A stretch of DNA of 64,000 nt from Siniperca chuatsi (GCF_020085105.1 NC_058047.1:1764501-1828500), one strand, 5' to 3'. Shown: positions 34,235 through 47,064, counted from the first letter of the stretch. The notes: a model not told the origin generated them from the sequence alone. Made by a program: numbers and translations.

Positions 34235-35383
34235 AAACATCTAATAATACTCCCCATTTTATTATTATGGCCATTATTGATCAGGTTTTCATGCTACACT
34301 ATGTGGCCATACGTATATGGCGCCAATAAAGTTTTCAATAATAAAGGAATCTTAACTTGGGTTTAAATTCAGCTTTTCTGTGAAGAAAATGACTATTTCC
34401 CCCTATAATTAGTACCAAATGAAACAGTTATTTCCAAGAAACCTATTACAAAATCATTCTAAAATCTCAGACACTTTTTGGATGATTAAACAAATGTTTT
34501 CCTTCCTTTAAAGTTTCCAAATTAAATGTCGGCAGTGGCTTTCAAAAGTCTTAGTTTGACTGACGTCCACCAGTGCCCCGTGTACTGTAACCACCAACAC
34601 AAAAAACTTAAAGAAGACTTTTTAGTGTACATCATGTATATTTAATAGTATTAGTATTGTGTACAACTGAGACACAGCTCAACATACTTTCTAAGAATAC
34701 AATCAGTTGAATCTGGCGATAATATTCAGGTTATACATCAAAGTAACTATTACATTACCAATCAGAGAGTTTTATATGTCACCACTCCAAAGCTTACAGC
34801 AAAGCAAATTTCATACAGAGTATATAATGTTCTCATACAAACCTAAAATACAGTGCTAAGGAAAATAATAAACACAGCAGGAATATAGTAAACACCACAG
34901 TTACATGTAAGTTAAGAAAAGGAATATCTGATCAAAATCTATTTGAACTAATAATGTAATTTACTGGATTATGTAATGACATTTGAACATGTCCACAGTG
35001 GATGTTATTTAAAGGACCACGCCAGTGTTACTGAATGATTCAGCCTGTTTCATACAGATCGAGTACACTACTGCTGACAGTTTCTCGGTGCAAATGTATA
35101 GTTAGTTTCAACGAAATTACCCTCAGAGGATTCACTTGCAGGGTGAAGTAAATCTGGGCCAAACTTGACTTAATGTCACTGCGATCAGTGGGTCTTCACT
35201 GTAAGTTTCTCACTTCCATTTTTATTTTATTTTAAGAAGTAATCTTTTCCATAATTTCCACAAATCTTTTCCACAAGTTTTCCTAATGTGTATGTAATCA
35301 AATTAATGAGTAAGTAAAGATTTTTTTAGGTAAGGGGATACCTACATATCTTTCTGGATTTAGAACCAGTTCTGTTAAAAACT

Positions 35384-38170
35384 CTATGGCTCTTGCAGGT
35401 TCGCCAGAAACTCCTCTATTTCTCTACACATTCGGTTCCAGCCTCTGTCTTTAATCTTCTCCAGAACTCTGATGCTGTTCTCACGAAAGAAGGATTTGTG
35501 CGGTATCTCAGCCGCCTTCATGTGATATGTTATTGACCAATCCTGCCGATAGAGGTTTAAATATTTTGCATAGTTGTTGTAAAGCATCTGTTTGTCTGCA
35601 GGTTCCAGGTCACTTTCTAGCAGTTCCTGGTATATCGCCTCAGCTTTAGCCAGATTTGACCTTGCGTATATATTTGCGAGAGGTCTATTTTCTTCACAAA
35701 TGAAGAATGAGGGTAAAGAGAAATCACCTCCTCATGGAGACTGATTGCTCTTTCTATCACGCTTTGTTTTGGGCGACTTTCCCTGAAAAAAATGATCTTC
35801 CATTTGTAGCAGAGTGCAGCACATGTCTTTACATAACGTACATCTGGATGGTTTTCCAGAGCCTCCTCTGCCAAATCAATGGCCTCATCAACAGATACAT
35901 AGTCCCTGTAAACCCATAGTAATGCTTTCATACCGCTGTAGCTGCTGGCGGGATTTCTCAAAACCTTTCTGCCTAACTCACGCGCTTCATCTTCGATTAG
36001 TTTTCCTTTCTTAGCACATTGCTCAAGGTAGTGAACGCGCGAGGTACAAGCTCTCTGGATCCTGTTCTTTGGCGATTCTCATTTTCTCCAAGATGTTATC
36101 CTCCAGCTCTTTGTTGCTATAATTAAAGGGACTGGCTAATGCTAACATATGGCTGGTACGCCACTCCACCATGTCTGGCTGCATCCTGATGGCTCTCTCG
36201 AAGTAATCTGCAGCCAGCAGCTTTTTGTCTGCGCTGAACTTCATCAGGGTCCAGGCTTTTTCCGCGTAGATCTCCGGATGGAGCTCGTCCTGGGATGGAG
36301 ATGGGTATTTATTCATCAGGGCGTCGACCTTCGACAGGTAAGCCTGACTCTCTGCTTGTTCTCCCAGGTGGTGGTGCAGCCAAGCCAGGTTCCCGTAGTT
36401 CACCACTAACCAGGGGCCCTCATCTGTGTTTCTCATCTGGCGGAAGGCCTCTGCAGCCCTGCTGAACAAACTCTGGGCGTCTTCGGTGAACCCCAGCTTG
36501 TACTGAATGAACCCCTGCAGGTTGTGAATGTGACCCAGCCAGCTGTTTCCCTCCTCGGGGGCGATGTCCTCCAGCTTGTCCCTGAGTCGGAAAAGTTTGA
36601 ACCTGTTAGGGTCCAGATCCCAGGTGAAGTGGCACTGCAGGGCCTCCAGTTTGGACTCCAGTGTTGTCTGACTCTGAGCAGCACTGATGGAGAATAAAAA
36701 TAACAAATATTAAAACTCATCATCAGTAGGTTCATACAGTACGCTCTGAAGGGTGCTATGTTTGGAGAACGACGGTTCATGTCATGTGGAGGGAAGGAAG
36801 GGAGGAAGGAATAAGGAATAAACAAAGTAAGGAAAAGTTAATGCACCAGTAGTAAGGCAATAAAAAAGTAAAATTGAAATATAAAAGAGTGAATAAGGGA
36901 AGTAATGGATGAAGAATTTTATTTTCATGATTCTTGTCTTTTGTAGGACTTGCTTTTTATTTTAATTTTCTCTTACTATGTTTATTGTTAAAGGGACAGT
37001 TCACCCAAAATCAAAATCTGTTTTTTTCCTCTTACCTGTAGTGCCATTTTTCCAGAAATCACAGGTACTTGTTGAAACCTGCCTTTAAAGGATACAGCTC
37101 GAAAAAGAATGTATTTTTCTTTGTGTTAGCCATGAAAAGTCTAAAACCAACAATGAACTGATCGTACATTACATGTTTTGAGAGGGTGTTGCTGGGGTGA
37201 ACTGTCCCTTTAAGCTCCAAAATACCAAAGAAAATTCTCTGTATGTGAAAACCTACTTGGCATTAAACATGATTCTGAAGAAAGAAGTATAACTATAACA
37301 GAAGAAAGAAAGAAACAAGGAAAAAGGAGGAAAAGAAGTAGGGAAGGACATAAGGAAGAAAGAAAAGACAAAAGGGGATGAGGCAAGAAATAAGAAAAGA
37401 TGGCTGAAAGCGGTACGGAAGGAGGAGGTAAGTAAGGAACGTAGGAAGGAGGGAAGGAAGGGAAAGAAATGGAGCAAAACACAGACGAGAACAGGGAAGA
37501 CAGGAAGGATGAAACGGAGTAATAAAGGGAGGAAAGGAGGAGATACTAATGGAAAAAATGGATGAGGAAAGACGTAAGAGAAGAGGAAGGAGAAAGGAGT
37601 AATGAGAAAAGAACAGAAGAAAGATGGCTGGAAGTTAAGCCTCAACTTGTACTGAGGAAACACATTATAGGGTTTTATGGCTGATTCTCTCTTTTTGAGT
37701 AAAAAATAAAGGGAAATAAAAATGAACTAAATTATTAATCCATCAAATGAAAACAAAATAGAAGGATTTAGCATTTCTCCAGTTTCTCCAGCAGAATTGT
37801 ATTCCTGGCAGTGTGGGACACAACTTTCAGAAAACAATCAATCACTAATGATTGTTAAAAAGTAGAAAGAAAATACAAATGTTAAAATCCCTATAACCCT
37901 GGCTGTAAGGGAAGAAAGAAAAAAGAACAAGTAACATAGAAGAGAGCAAAGTAAGTAAAGAATAAAGAAAGAAGGGAGAGAAAAGAGCAAAGGGAAATAA
38001 TGGAGCACTCTGAGCAGTCATTGAAAACATCGTCATTGACTTGTAGGATCCATAATGTTCATATTTTGGGCTCTGGGACTCAATAATAAGACATTAAATA
38101 CATCATAATGTTACTCATTATTTTCTCATACACTTGTATAAAATGCAGAAGCAGCTCCTCACCTCATCAT
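35384..38170 (-). pseudogene. IFIT-6: full-length IFIT with two frameshifts
   Basis: Exon 2 spans 35384-36683 with both normal ends. Frame one is good from SAAQSQTTLES to the PESLYLA motif. An extra base near 36036 (GAACGCGCGAGG) then shifts it. A second frame covers RNPASSYSGMKALLW to about 35675, where two extra bases (GCGAGAGGTC) shift it again. The last part ends normally at ANLQEP. A 6-base in-frame loss gives YRQDWSITYH. Exon 1 (38163-38170, ATGATGAG plus donor) is intact, but its promoter is cut at CTCGACTCTG and replaced by the LTR-like repeat. A second exon 1 with a decayed promoter lies at 38895-38902. Confidence 0.85.
36988..37213. mobile_element. TTAA-flanked MITE in the IFIT-6 intron
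   Basis: Same element and position as 14817-15044, 226 bp with TTAA at both ends. Confidence 0.82.
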
Positions 38171-38189
38171 TCAGCTGTTTCCTCGACTC

Positions 38190-38755
38190 TGTCAGCTAAT
38201 AACATTCATGTTATTTCTGGTTTACCTTGCCACGTACCAACTCTCTCTGTCATTCAAAATCGAGCCACTCCCTCCTGCCCTGCAGTAACCCCTTTCCTGC
38301 CATTTTCCTCACCTGACCTTCCCCGCCCATTCATGCACCTGCTTCTCATTTTCCAATCAGCCACAGTACTTATCCCGGGTCAGCTCAACTCATTCCATGC
38401 CCCAGTGGTATACTCAGGCTGTCTGAGGGGCAGGGGCAGGGGCAGGGGCAGGGGCAGGGGCAGGTGTAGGTGTAGGTGTAGGTGCAGGTGCAGGTGCAGG
38501 GGCAGGGGCAGTTGCAGGGGCAGGTGCAGGGGCAGGTGCAGGTGCAGGTGCAGGGGCAAGGGCGAAAAGCACAAGGATGCAGTGCCATATAGGCGTTTTC
38601 TCCACTGGAAGTGCCTCTCAGAGGGCACTTTTTGCCACTTTTATTTTTGGAACATGGGGGCACAGGTGGGACGATCTCCCCTAGAGTCCACTATGGTGCC
38701 CTGCCAGCTATTCATTCTAGTATCTTTGTGGGCCCTCCTCATGGAGCAGTCATTG
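38190..38755. repeat. VNTR-bearing LTR-like repeat, copy 8
   Basis: It is inserted in or recombined with the 5' UTR of IFIT-6. The minisatellite is 38427-38562 and starts with five perfect GGGGCA units, a strong G-quadruplex pattern. The right end runs into a second intron/exon 1 copy. Confidence 0.75.
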
Positions 38756-39368
38756 AAAACATCGTCAGTGACTTGTAGGATCCATAATGTTCATATTTTG
38801 GGCTCTGGGACTCAATAATAAGACATTCAATACATCATAATGATACTCATTATTTACTCCTACACTTATATAAAATGCAGAAGCAGCTCCTCACCTCATC
38901 ATTCAGCTGTTTCCTCGACTCAGCAGTTCTCTGACTATGCGTCCGTTTGGCTGATTTCTGCTCTTGATGCTGCTTCGGGTTCGTTGGCACAATGTCAGTG
39001 ATGTCCAACTTCTACTTTGCTTGAAATGATGTGATGTTGTTGAGCAGGTGTAACATGAAATGTTCATAATAAAACCGAAATGAATTTCAGATGTGGGACA
39101 TTTGCATGTAAAGCCTAATATTTACACATGCAATGCTTTTGTCATTTAGCCAACAAAACCATAGCATTACAGTCAGACTTCATTACACTTTTGTGCAAAA
39201 AACTTTCATAAAGCCCTCACAACACAGTAAATCCCATCTTGACAGCAGCGTGTGAGGTTTTGCTGCAGCATCCTCAGGACCAGATGAGTCTGATGGGAAA
39301 ACTTTCCTCAGTACTCACAATGAAGTTTCACACATTGCAGTGGATACATCAATTGTTAATCAGTCTCA
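38756..39368 (-). promoter_or_regulatory. Second IFIT-6 exon 1 and decayed ISRE promoter
   Basis: Intron end, exon 1 (38895-38902, ATGATGAG with donor GT) and promoter are present. The ISRE is mutated to AAAACCGAAAT at 39071-39081, two changes from the array consensus, and the TTTAAAG box is altered (TTGCTTGAAATG). The far-upstream block follows. Confidence 0.7.
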
Positions 39369-40000
39369 TTGACTTTCGTTTCCCATGAATGGAAACCTAC
39401 AGCCACATATCTGATACACTTCCAGCCAGCTCATAACATTCTTCATGTTATTTCCGGTTCACCTTGCCACGTACCAACTCTCTCTGTCATTCCAGATCGA
39501 GCCACTCCCTCCTGCCCTGCAGTAACCCGTTTCCTGCCATTTTCCTCACCTGACCTTCCCTGCTCATTCATGCACCTGCTTCTCATTTTCTACTCGGCCA
39601 CAGTACTTATCCCGGGTCATCTCAACTCATTCCATGCCCCAGTGGTATACTCAGGCTGTCTGAGGGGCAGATGCAGGTGCAGGTGAAAGTGTAGGGCCAG
39701 GTGCAGAGGCAGAGGCAGAGGCAGGTGTAGGTGCATGGCCAAGGGCAAGGGGGGGGGGGCGAAAAAGCACAAGGATGCAGTGCCATATAGGCGTTTTCTC
39801 CACTGTAAGGGCATCTCAGAGGAAACTTTTTGCTGCTTTTATTTTTCGAACATGGGGGCACAGGTGGGACTATCTCCCCCAGAGTCCACTATGGTGCCTG
39901 CCTAATAGCAGATGTTACCTGCCTGTTTTGTGTCATACTTCTGAGTTCCCCGCCTGTCTTTCATTATGAATAGTTACTTCTCTCTGTCAAACTAAAAATA
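39369..40000. repeat. VNTR-bearing LTR-like repeat, copy 9
   Basis: The minisatellite at 39664-39760 is degenerate and ends in a run of G. The right part is partly deleted (TATGGTGCCTGCCTAATAGC). Confidence 0.75.
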
Positions 40001-42729
40001 AACAGAAAACATTTTTGTCCTTAAAATTTTATCCAAAGTTGATTTAAAGTTAGAAACAGTTTTCCCCCCCAACTTCTCTTGAAGCTATATCTACAGTCTG
40101 CGGCTGTCTGCAGAGTGTTACAGGTATGAAGAGCTGGGACAGCGGTTGCCTGGAGACACCTGCATTGTGACGCTCTGCTGCCGCCTACAGGTGTAACCAG
40201 GTTACTGTCTGATTACATTTCTCTTCGACACAAAAGCTCAGTGTGTATGTACAGTCACTCACTCCATCTGTAGCCTTTCAGACACATTCTGTGGTTCAAA
40301 CCCTCTGAGATAGAAACATCTAATCAGAATCAGATCGGAATCAGAAATACTTTATTTAGGTGTAACCAGGTTACTGTCTGATTACATTTCTCTTCGACAC
40401 AAAAGCTCATATTTGATCATGTTCCCCTGCTCACCTGTTGCCTTGGAGATATTGTTATATAGCTGTATGTGTTTCATGCTCATCCATGTTGACTTAAAAG
40501 TTAAAGTAAAAAAAAAAAAATTCTTCACCTTGGAAACAGTTGTTGACACATCATTGTCAATTTTATATCTTTTCCTTTTTACCTGCAAACTGTCAGACAT
40601 CTTTTCTCTAAATCTTGTATAAAATTGGAATTTCTTTTTGGCAAGTAATTTCTGCTGCTTTTTATTCTACTGCTGATGTAAAGCCCTCAGGTTTCAGCAG
40701 TGTGTATGTACAGACACTCGCTCCATCTGTAGCCTTTCAGACACATTCTGTGGTTCAAACCCTCTGAGATAGAAACATCTAATCAGAATCAGAATCAGAT
40801 CGGAATCAGAAATACTTTATTGATCCCCGACAGGAAACTCTTTTGCTACGGCGGCTTGCTATCACGTCAGTGCACACAGGAATAGAAGTACTAGGCAAAG
40901 AAATATAATACACTATAATACAGGTTAGAAAATAAATTAAGTTCCAAGTGGGTATAAGTATAAAATAAAATAAGTGTGAAGTACAAAGTGGGTTTACCGG
41001 CTGATGATAATAATATGGTATAAAGTACTAGTGCATTAACTGCCAAGTTAAGTGTAGCTTATTTATAATGAGACGGAGGATATTGCACAGCAGTAATAGA
41101 GGTATGAATAAATATCAATATCAATAAATAGGGAATTTAAGTATATTTCCCAGGAGTATTAACACAGGATATTGCGCAATTATGTCAAGTATTGCATAGA
41201 TGTAATGATCAATGTCCAGTTCAATAACTTAGGGTCATACAGACTAACAGTTAGAGGGAGGAGTTAAAGAGTCTGATGGCCACAGGCAGGAATGACCTCC
41301 TGTGGCGCTCTGTGGTGCTTTTTGGGGGGATGAGTCTTCCGCTGAAGGTGCTCCTTTGTTTGACCAGCAAGTCATGGAGTGGGTGGGAGACGCTGTCCAA
41401 GATGGCGTGTAGTTTGGCCAGCATCTTCCTCTCTGACACCACCGCCAGAGAGTCCAGCTCCACCCCCACAATGTCACTGGCCTTACGGATCAGTTTGTTG
41501 AGTCTTTTAGTGTCCGCTACCCTCAGTCTGCTGCCCCAGCATGCAACAGCATACAGGATAGCACTGGCCACCACAGACACTTAAAACATCTAATAATACT
41601 CCCCGTTTTATTTTTATGGCCATTATTGATCAGGTTTTCATGCTACACTATGTGGCCATACGTATATGGCGCCAATAAAGTTTTCAATAATAAATTAATC
41701 TTAACTTGGGTTTAAATTCAGCTTTTCTGTGAAGAAAATTACTATTTACCCCTAAAATTAGTACCAAATAAAACAGTTATTTCCAAGAAACTTATTACGA
41801 AATCATTCTAAAATCTCAGACACTTTTTGGATGATTAAACAAATGTTTTCCTTCCTTTAAAGTTTCCAAATTAAATGTCGGCAGTGGCTTTCAAAAGTCT
41901 TTTGACTGACGTCCACCAGTGCCCTGTGTACTGTAACCACCAACACAAAAAACTTAAAGAAGACTTTTTAGTGTACATCATGTATATTTAATAGTATTAG
42001 TATTGTGTACAACTGAGACACAGCTTAACATACTTTCTAAGAATACAATCAGTTGAATCTGGTGATAATATTCAGGTTATACATCAAAGTAACTATTACA
42101 TTACCAATCAGAGAGGTTTATATGTCACCACTCCAAAGCTTACAGCAAAGCAAATTTCATACAGAGTGTATAATGTTCTCATACAAACCTAAAATACAGT
42201 GCTAAGGAAAATAATAAACACAGCAGGAATATAGTAAACACCACGGTTACATGTAAGTTAAGAAAAGGAACATCTGATCAAAATCTATTTGAACTAATAA
42301 TGTAATTTACTGGATTATGTAATGACATTTGAACATGTCCACAGTGGATGTTATTTAAAGGACCACGCCAGTGTTACTGAATGAATTAGCCTGTTTCATA
42401 CAGATCGAGTACACTACTGCTGACAGTTTCTCGGTGCAAATGTATAGTTAGTTTCAACGAAATTACCCTCAGAGGATTCACTTGCAGGGTGAAGTAAATC
42501 TGGGCCAAACTTGACTTAATGTCACTGCGATCAGTGGGTCTTCACTGTAAGTTTCTCACTTCCATTTTAATTTTATTTTAAGAAGTAATCTTTTCCACAA
42601 TTTCCACAAATCTTTTCCACAAGTTTTCCTAATGTGTATGTAATCAAATTAATGAGTAGGTAAAGATTTTCTTAGGTAAGGGAATACCTACATTTCTTTC
42701 TGGATTTAGAACCAGTTCTGTTAAAAACT
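40001..42729. other. IFIT-7 downstream spacer with PRPF38A-derived segments
   Basis: Same layout as the IFIT-6 spacer. A local tandem duplication at about 40190-40400 repeats ACCAGGTTACTGTCTGATTA and includes a 30-bp LINE tip (near 40328-40361). PRPF38A-like segments lie at about 40490-40650 and 41683-41890. The IFIT 3' UTR follows. Confidence 0.62.
40784..41583 (-). mobile_element. 5'-truncated LINE copy 2
   Basis: Same insertion as 33436-34234, with the same AAACATCTAAT duplication (40773-40783 and 41584-41594). The ORF2 C-terminal frame is 41251-41580. It was duplicated with the unit. Confidence 0.85.
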
Positions 42730-45461
42730 CTATGGCTCTTGCAGGTTCGCCAGAAACTCCTTTATTTCTCTAAACATTCGGTTCCTGCATCTGTTTTTAA
42801 TCTTCTCCAGAAATGTGATGCTGTTTTCACGAAAGAAGGATTTGTGCGGTATTGCAGCCGCCTTCATGTGATATTTTATTGACCCGTCATGATCCCGCAA
42901 AGGGAATTTTAAATATTTTGCATAGTTGTTGTAAAGCATCTGTGTGTCTGCAGGTTCCAGGTCACTTTCTAGCAGTTCCTGGTATATCGGCTCAGCTTTA
43001 GCCAGATTTGACCTTGCGTATATATATGCGAGGTCTATTTTCTTCACAAGTGAAGAATGAGGGTAAAGAGAAATCACCTCCTTATGGAGACTGATTGCTC
43101 TTTCTATCGCGCTTTGTTTTGGGCGACTTTCCCTGAAATAAGTGATCTTCCATTTGTAGCAGAGTGCAGCACATGTCTTCAGATAACGTACATCTGGATG
43201 ATTTTCCAGAGCCTCCTCTGCCAAATCAATGGCCTCATCAACAGATACATATTCCCTGTAAACCCATAGTAATGCTTTCATACCGCTGTAGCTGCTGATG
43301 GGATTTCTCAAAACCTGTCTGCCTAACTCACGTGCTTCATCTTTGATTCTTTCTCCTTTCTTAGCACATTGCTCAAGGTAGTGAACAGCAAGGTACAAGC
43401 TCTCTGGATCCTGTTCCTTGGCGATTCTCATTTTCTCGAAGATGTTAGCCTCCAGCTCTTTGTTGCTGTAATTAAAGGGTCTGACTAATGCTAACATATG
43501 GCTGGTGTGCCACTCCACCATGTCTGGCTGCATCCTGATGGCTCTCTCGAAGTAATCTGCAGCCAGCAGCTTTTTGTCTGCGCTGAACTTCATCAGGGTC
43601 CAGGCTTTTTCCGCGTAGATCTCCGGATGGAGCTCGTCCTGGGATGGAGATGGGTATTTTTTCATCAGGGCGTCGACCTTCAACAGGTAAGCCTGACTCT
43701 CTGCTTGTTCTCCCAGGTGGTCGTGCAGCCAAGCCAGGTTCCCGTAGTTCACCACTAACCAGGGGCCCTCATCTGTGTTTCTCATCTGGCGGAAGGCCTC
43801 TGCAGCCCTGCTGAACAAACTCTGGGCGTCTGCAGGTTGTAAATGTGACCCAGCCATCTGTTTCCCTCCTCGGTGCCGATGTCCTCCAGCTTGTCCCTGA
43901 GTCGGAAAAGTTTGGACCTGCCAGGGTCCAGATCCCAGGTGAAGTGGCACTGCAGGGCCTCCAGTTTGGACTCCAGTGTTGTCGGACTCTGAGCAGCACT
44001 GATGGAGAATAAAAATAACAAATATTAAAACTCATCATCAGTAGGTTCATACAGTACGCTCTGAAGGGTGCTATGTTTGGAGAATGACGGTTCATGTCAT
44101 GTGGAGGGAGGGAGGGAGGGATTAAGGAATAAACAAAGTAAGGAAAAGTTAATGCACCAGTAGTAAGGCAATAAAAAAGTAAAAGTGAAATATAAAAGAG
44201 TGAATAAGGGAAGTAATAGATGAAGAATTCAATTTTCATGATTCTTGACTTTTGCAGGACTTGCTTTTTATTTTTATTTTCTCTTACTATGTTTATTGTT
44301 AAAGGGACAGTTCACCCCAAAATCAAACATCAGTAGTTTTCCTCTCACCTGTAGCGATATTTTTCCAGAAATTACAGGTACTTGTTGAAACCTGCCTTTA
44401 AAGGATACAGCTCGAAAAAGAATGTATTTTTCTTTGTGTTAGCCATGAAAAGACTAAAACCAACAATGAACTGATCGTACATTACATGTTTTGAGATGGT
44501 GTTGCTAGGGTGAACAGACCCTTTAAGCTCTAAAATACCAAAGAAAATTCTCTGTATGTGAAAACCTACTTGGCAATAAACATGATTCTGAAGAAAGAAG
44601 TATAACTATAACAGAAGAAAGAAAGAAACAAGGAAAAAGGAGGGAAGGACATAAGGAAGAAAGAAAAGACAAAATGGGATGAGGCAAGAAATAAGAAAAG
44701 ATGGCTGAAAGCGGTACGGAAGGAGGAGGTAAGTAAGGAACGTAGGAAGGAGGGAAGGAAAGGAAAGAAATGGAGCAAAACACAGAAGAGAACAGGGAAG
44801 ACAGGAAGGATGACACGGAGTAATAAAGGGAGGAAATGAGGAGATACTAATGGAAAAAATGGATGAGGAAAGACGTAAGAGAAGAGGAAGGAGAAAAGAA
44901 AGGACTAATGAGAAAAGAACAGAAGAAAGATGGCTGAAAGTTAAGCCTCAACTTCTACTGAGGAAACATATTACAGGGTTATATGGCTGATTCTCTCTTT
45001 TTGAGTAAAAAATAAAGTGAATTAAAAATTAACTAAATGATTAATTCATTAAATGAAAACAAAATAGAAGGATTTAGCATTTCTCCAGTTTCTCCAGCAG
45101 AATTATATTCCTGGCAGTGTGGGACACAACTTTCAGAAAACAATCAATCACTAATGATTGTTAAAAAGTAGAAAGAAAATACAAATGTTAAAATCCCTAT
45201 AACCCTGGCTGTAAGGGAAGAAAGAAAAAAGAATAAGTAACATAGAAGAGAGCAAAGTAAGTAAAGAATAAAGAAAGAAGGGAGAGAAAAGAGCAAAGGG
45301 AAATAATGTCATTGAAAACATCGTCATTGACTTGTAGGATCCATAATGTTCATATTTTGGGCTCTGGGACTCAATAATAAGACATTCAATACATCATAAT
45401 GATACTCATTATTTACTCATACACTTATATAAAATGCAAAAGCAGCTTCTCACCTCATCAT
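42730..45461 (-). pseudogene. IFIT-7: full-length IFIT with a 34-bp deletion
   Basis: Exon 1 is 45454-45461 with a good donor. Exon 2 is 42730-43998 with a normal acceptor. At 43830-43832 the sequence jumps (GGGCGTC|TGCAGGTTG) and lacks 34 bases that encode LRGFIQYKLGFTE in IFIT-1. From exon 1 the frame therefore goes wrong after GHIYNLQ and stops soon after. The rest, from DAQSLFSRAAEAF to ANLQEP, is open (about 370 codons). Upstream of the deletion that frame has only a GTG start, so it is not a natural gene start. The ISRE has one core mismatch. Confidence 0.82.
44299..44526. mobile_element. TTAA-flanked MITE in the IFIT-7 intron
   Basis: Same element as in IFIT-1, with small differences near the right end (GGGTGAACAGACCCTTTAA). 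Confidence 0.8.
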
Positions 45462-45999
45462 TCAGCTGTTTCCTCGACTCCGCAGTTCTCTGACTATGCG
45501 TCCGTTTGGCTGATTTCTGCTCTTGATGCTGCTTCGGGTTCGCTGGCACAATGTCAGTGATGTCCAACTTCTACTTCGCTTTAAATGATGTGATGTCGTT
45601 GAGCAGGTGTAACATGAAATGTTCATAATGAAACCAAAACGAATTTCAGATGTGGGACATTTGCGTATAAAGCCTAATATTTACGTGTGAAATGCTTTTG
45701 TAATTTAGCCAACAAAACCACAGCATTACAGTCAGACTTCATTACACTTTTGTGCAAAAGACTTTCATAAAGCCCTCACAACACAGTAAATCACATCTTG
45801 ACAGCAGCGTGTGACGTTTTGCTGCAGCATCCTCAGGACCAGATGAGTCTGACGGGAAAAATTTCCTCAGTACTCACAAAGAAGTTTCACACATCGCAGT
45901 GGATACATCAATTGTTAATCAGTCTCATTGTTTACATTTTACTTGGAATAAAATCAAAAAATCAAAATTGAAAATCCTCCTTTTGTTCAGTCTTAAGGT
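45462..45999 (-). promoter_or_regulatory. IFIT-7 promoter, weakened ISRE
   Basis: GAAACCAAAAC at 45630-45640 differs from the ISRE core by one base (second GAAA became AAAA). The TTTAAAG box and far-upstream block are kept. Confidence 0.7.
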
Positions 46000-46491
46000 G
46001 CCTTGACTTTCGTTTCCCATGAATGGAAACATACAGCAACATATCTGTCACACCTCCAGCCAGCTCATAACATTCTTCATGTTATTTCCGGTTCACCTTG
46101 CCACGTACCAACTCTCTCAGTCATTCCAGATCGAGCCACTCCCTCCAGCCCTGCAGTAACCCGTTTACTGCCATTTCCCTCACCTGACCTTCCCCACCCA
46201 TTCATTCACCTGCTTCTCATTTTCCAATCAGCCACAGTACTTATCCCGGGTCATCTCAACTCATTCCTTGCTCCAATGGTATACTCTGGCTGTCTGAGGG
46301 GCAGGGGCAAGTGCAGGTGTAGGTGCAAGCGCAGGGGCAGGTGTAAGTGTAGGTGCAGGGGCAGGGGCAGGTGTAGGGGCAGGGGCAAGGGCAGGGGCAA
46401 GTGTAAGTGTAGGTGCAGGGGAAGGGGCGAATAAACACAAGGATGCAGTGCCATTTATTCGTTTTCTCCACTGGAAGGGCATCTCAGAGGG
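46000..46491. repeat. VNTR-bearing LTR-like repeat, copy 10
   Basis: The minisatellite is 46299-46428. The right part is altered (GAATAAACACAAGG and CCATTTATTCG), which places the stop of IFIT-8. Confidence 0.75.
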
Positions 46492-47064
46492 CCCAGCCCT
46501 GTCTTGCTGTGTTGAGAAGCATTCACTAACCCTATGACATGGCTGGTACGCCACTCCACCATGTCTGGCTGCATCCTGATGGCTCTCTCGAAGTCATCTG
46601 CAGCCAGCAGCTGTTTTTCTGCGCTGAACTTCATCAGGGTCCAGGCTTTTTCCGCGTAGATCTCCGGATGGAGCTCGTTCTGGGATGGAGATGGGTATTT
46701 ATTCATCAGGGCGTCGACCTTCGACAGGTAAGCCTGACTCTCTGCTTGTTCTCCCAGGTGGTGGTGCAGCCAAGCCAGGTTCCCGTAGTTCACCACTAAC
46801 CAGGGGCCCTCATCTGTGTTTCTCATCTGACGGAAGGCCTCTGCAGCCCTGCTGAACAAACTCTGGGCATCTTCGGTGAACCCCAGCTTGTATTGAATTA
46901 ACCCCTGCATGTTGTAAATGTGACCCAGCGAGCTTTTTCCCTCCTCGGAGGCGATGTCTTCCAACTTGTCCCTGAGTCGTAAAAGTTTGGACCTGCCAGG
47001 GTCCAGATCCCAGGAGAAGTGGCACTGCAGGGCCTCCAGTTTAGACTCCAGTGTTGCCGGACTC
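46455..47064 (-). pseudogene. IFIT-8: 3'-truncated IFIT joined to a gypsy LTR
   Basis: It covers the first three TPRs (frame open from SPATLESKLEALQ) and ends at TAA 46455, right after IFIT homology stops (about 46492). It does not reach the minisatellite. At the 5' side the exon breaks after GGACTC (47064) into gypsy LTR sequence. A TAG lies three codons upstream of the first IFIT codons, so no LTR start is in frame. Exon 1 and promoter are lost. Confidence 0.82.

Larger units (their letters stand above)
32831..35383. other. IFIT-6 downstream spacer with PRPF38A-derived segments
   Basis: The layout is as in the IFIT-5 spacer, but it carries a LINE insertion (33436-34234) and not the short one. 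PRPF38A-like segments lie at about 33140-33300 and 34336-34560. The IFIT 3' UTR and its ATTAAA signal follow. No other gene is seen. Confidence 0.65.

Noticed and set aside
43769-43950. Alternative N-terminus PLHLGSGPWQ for IFIT-7
   Set aside because: It starts at a GTG and is the +1 frame of the ordinary IFIT N-terminus. Equivalent shadows occur in the other copies that keep this region.
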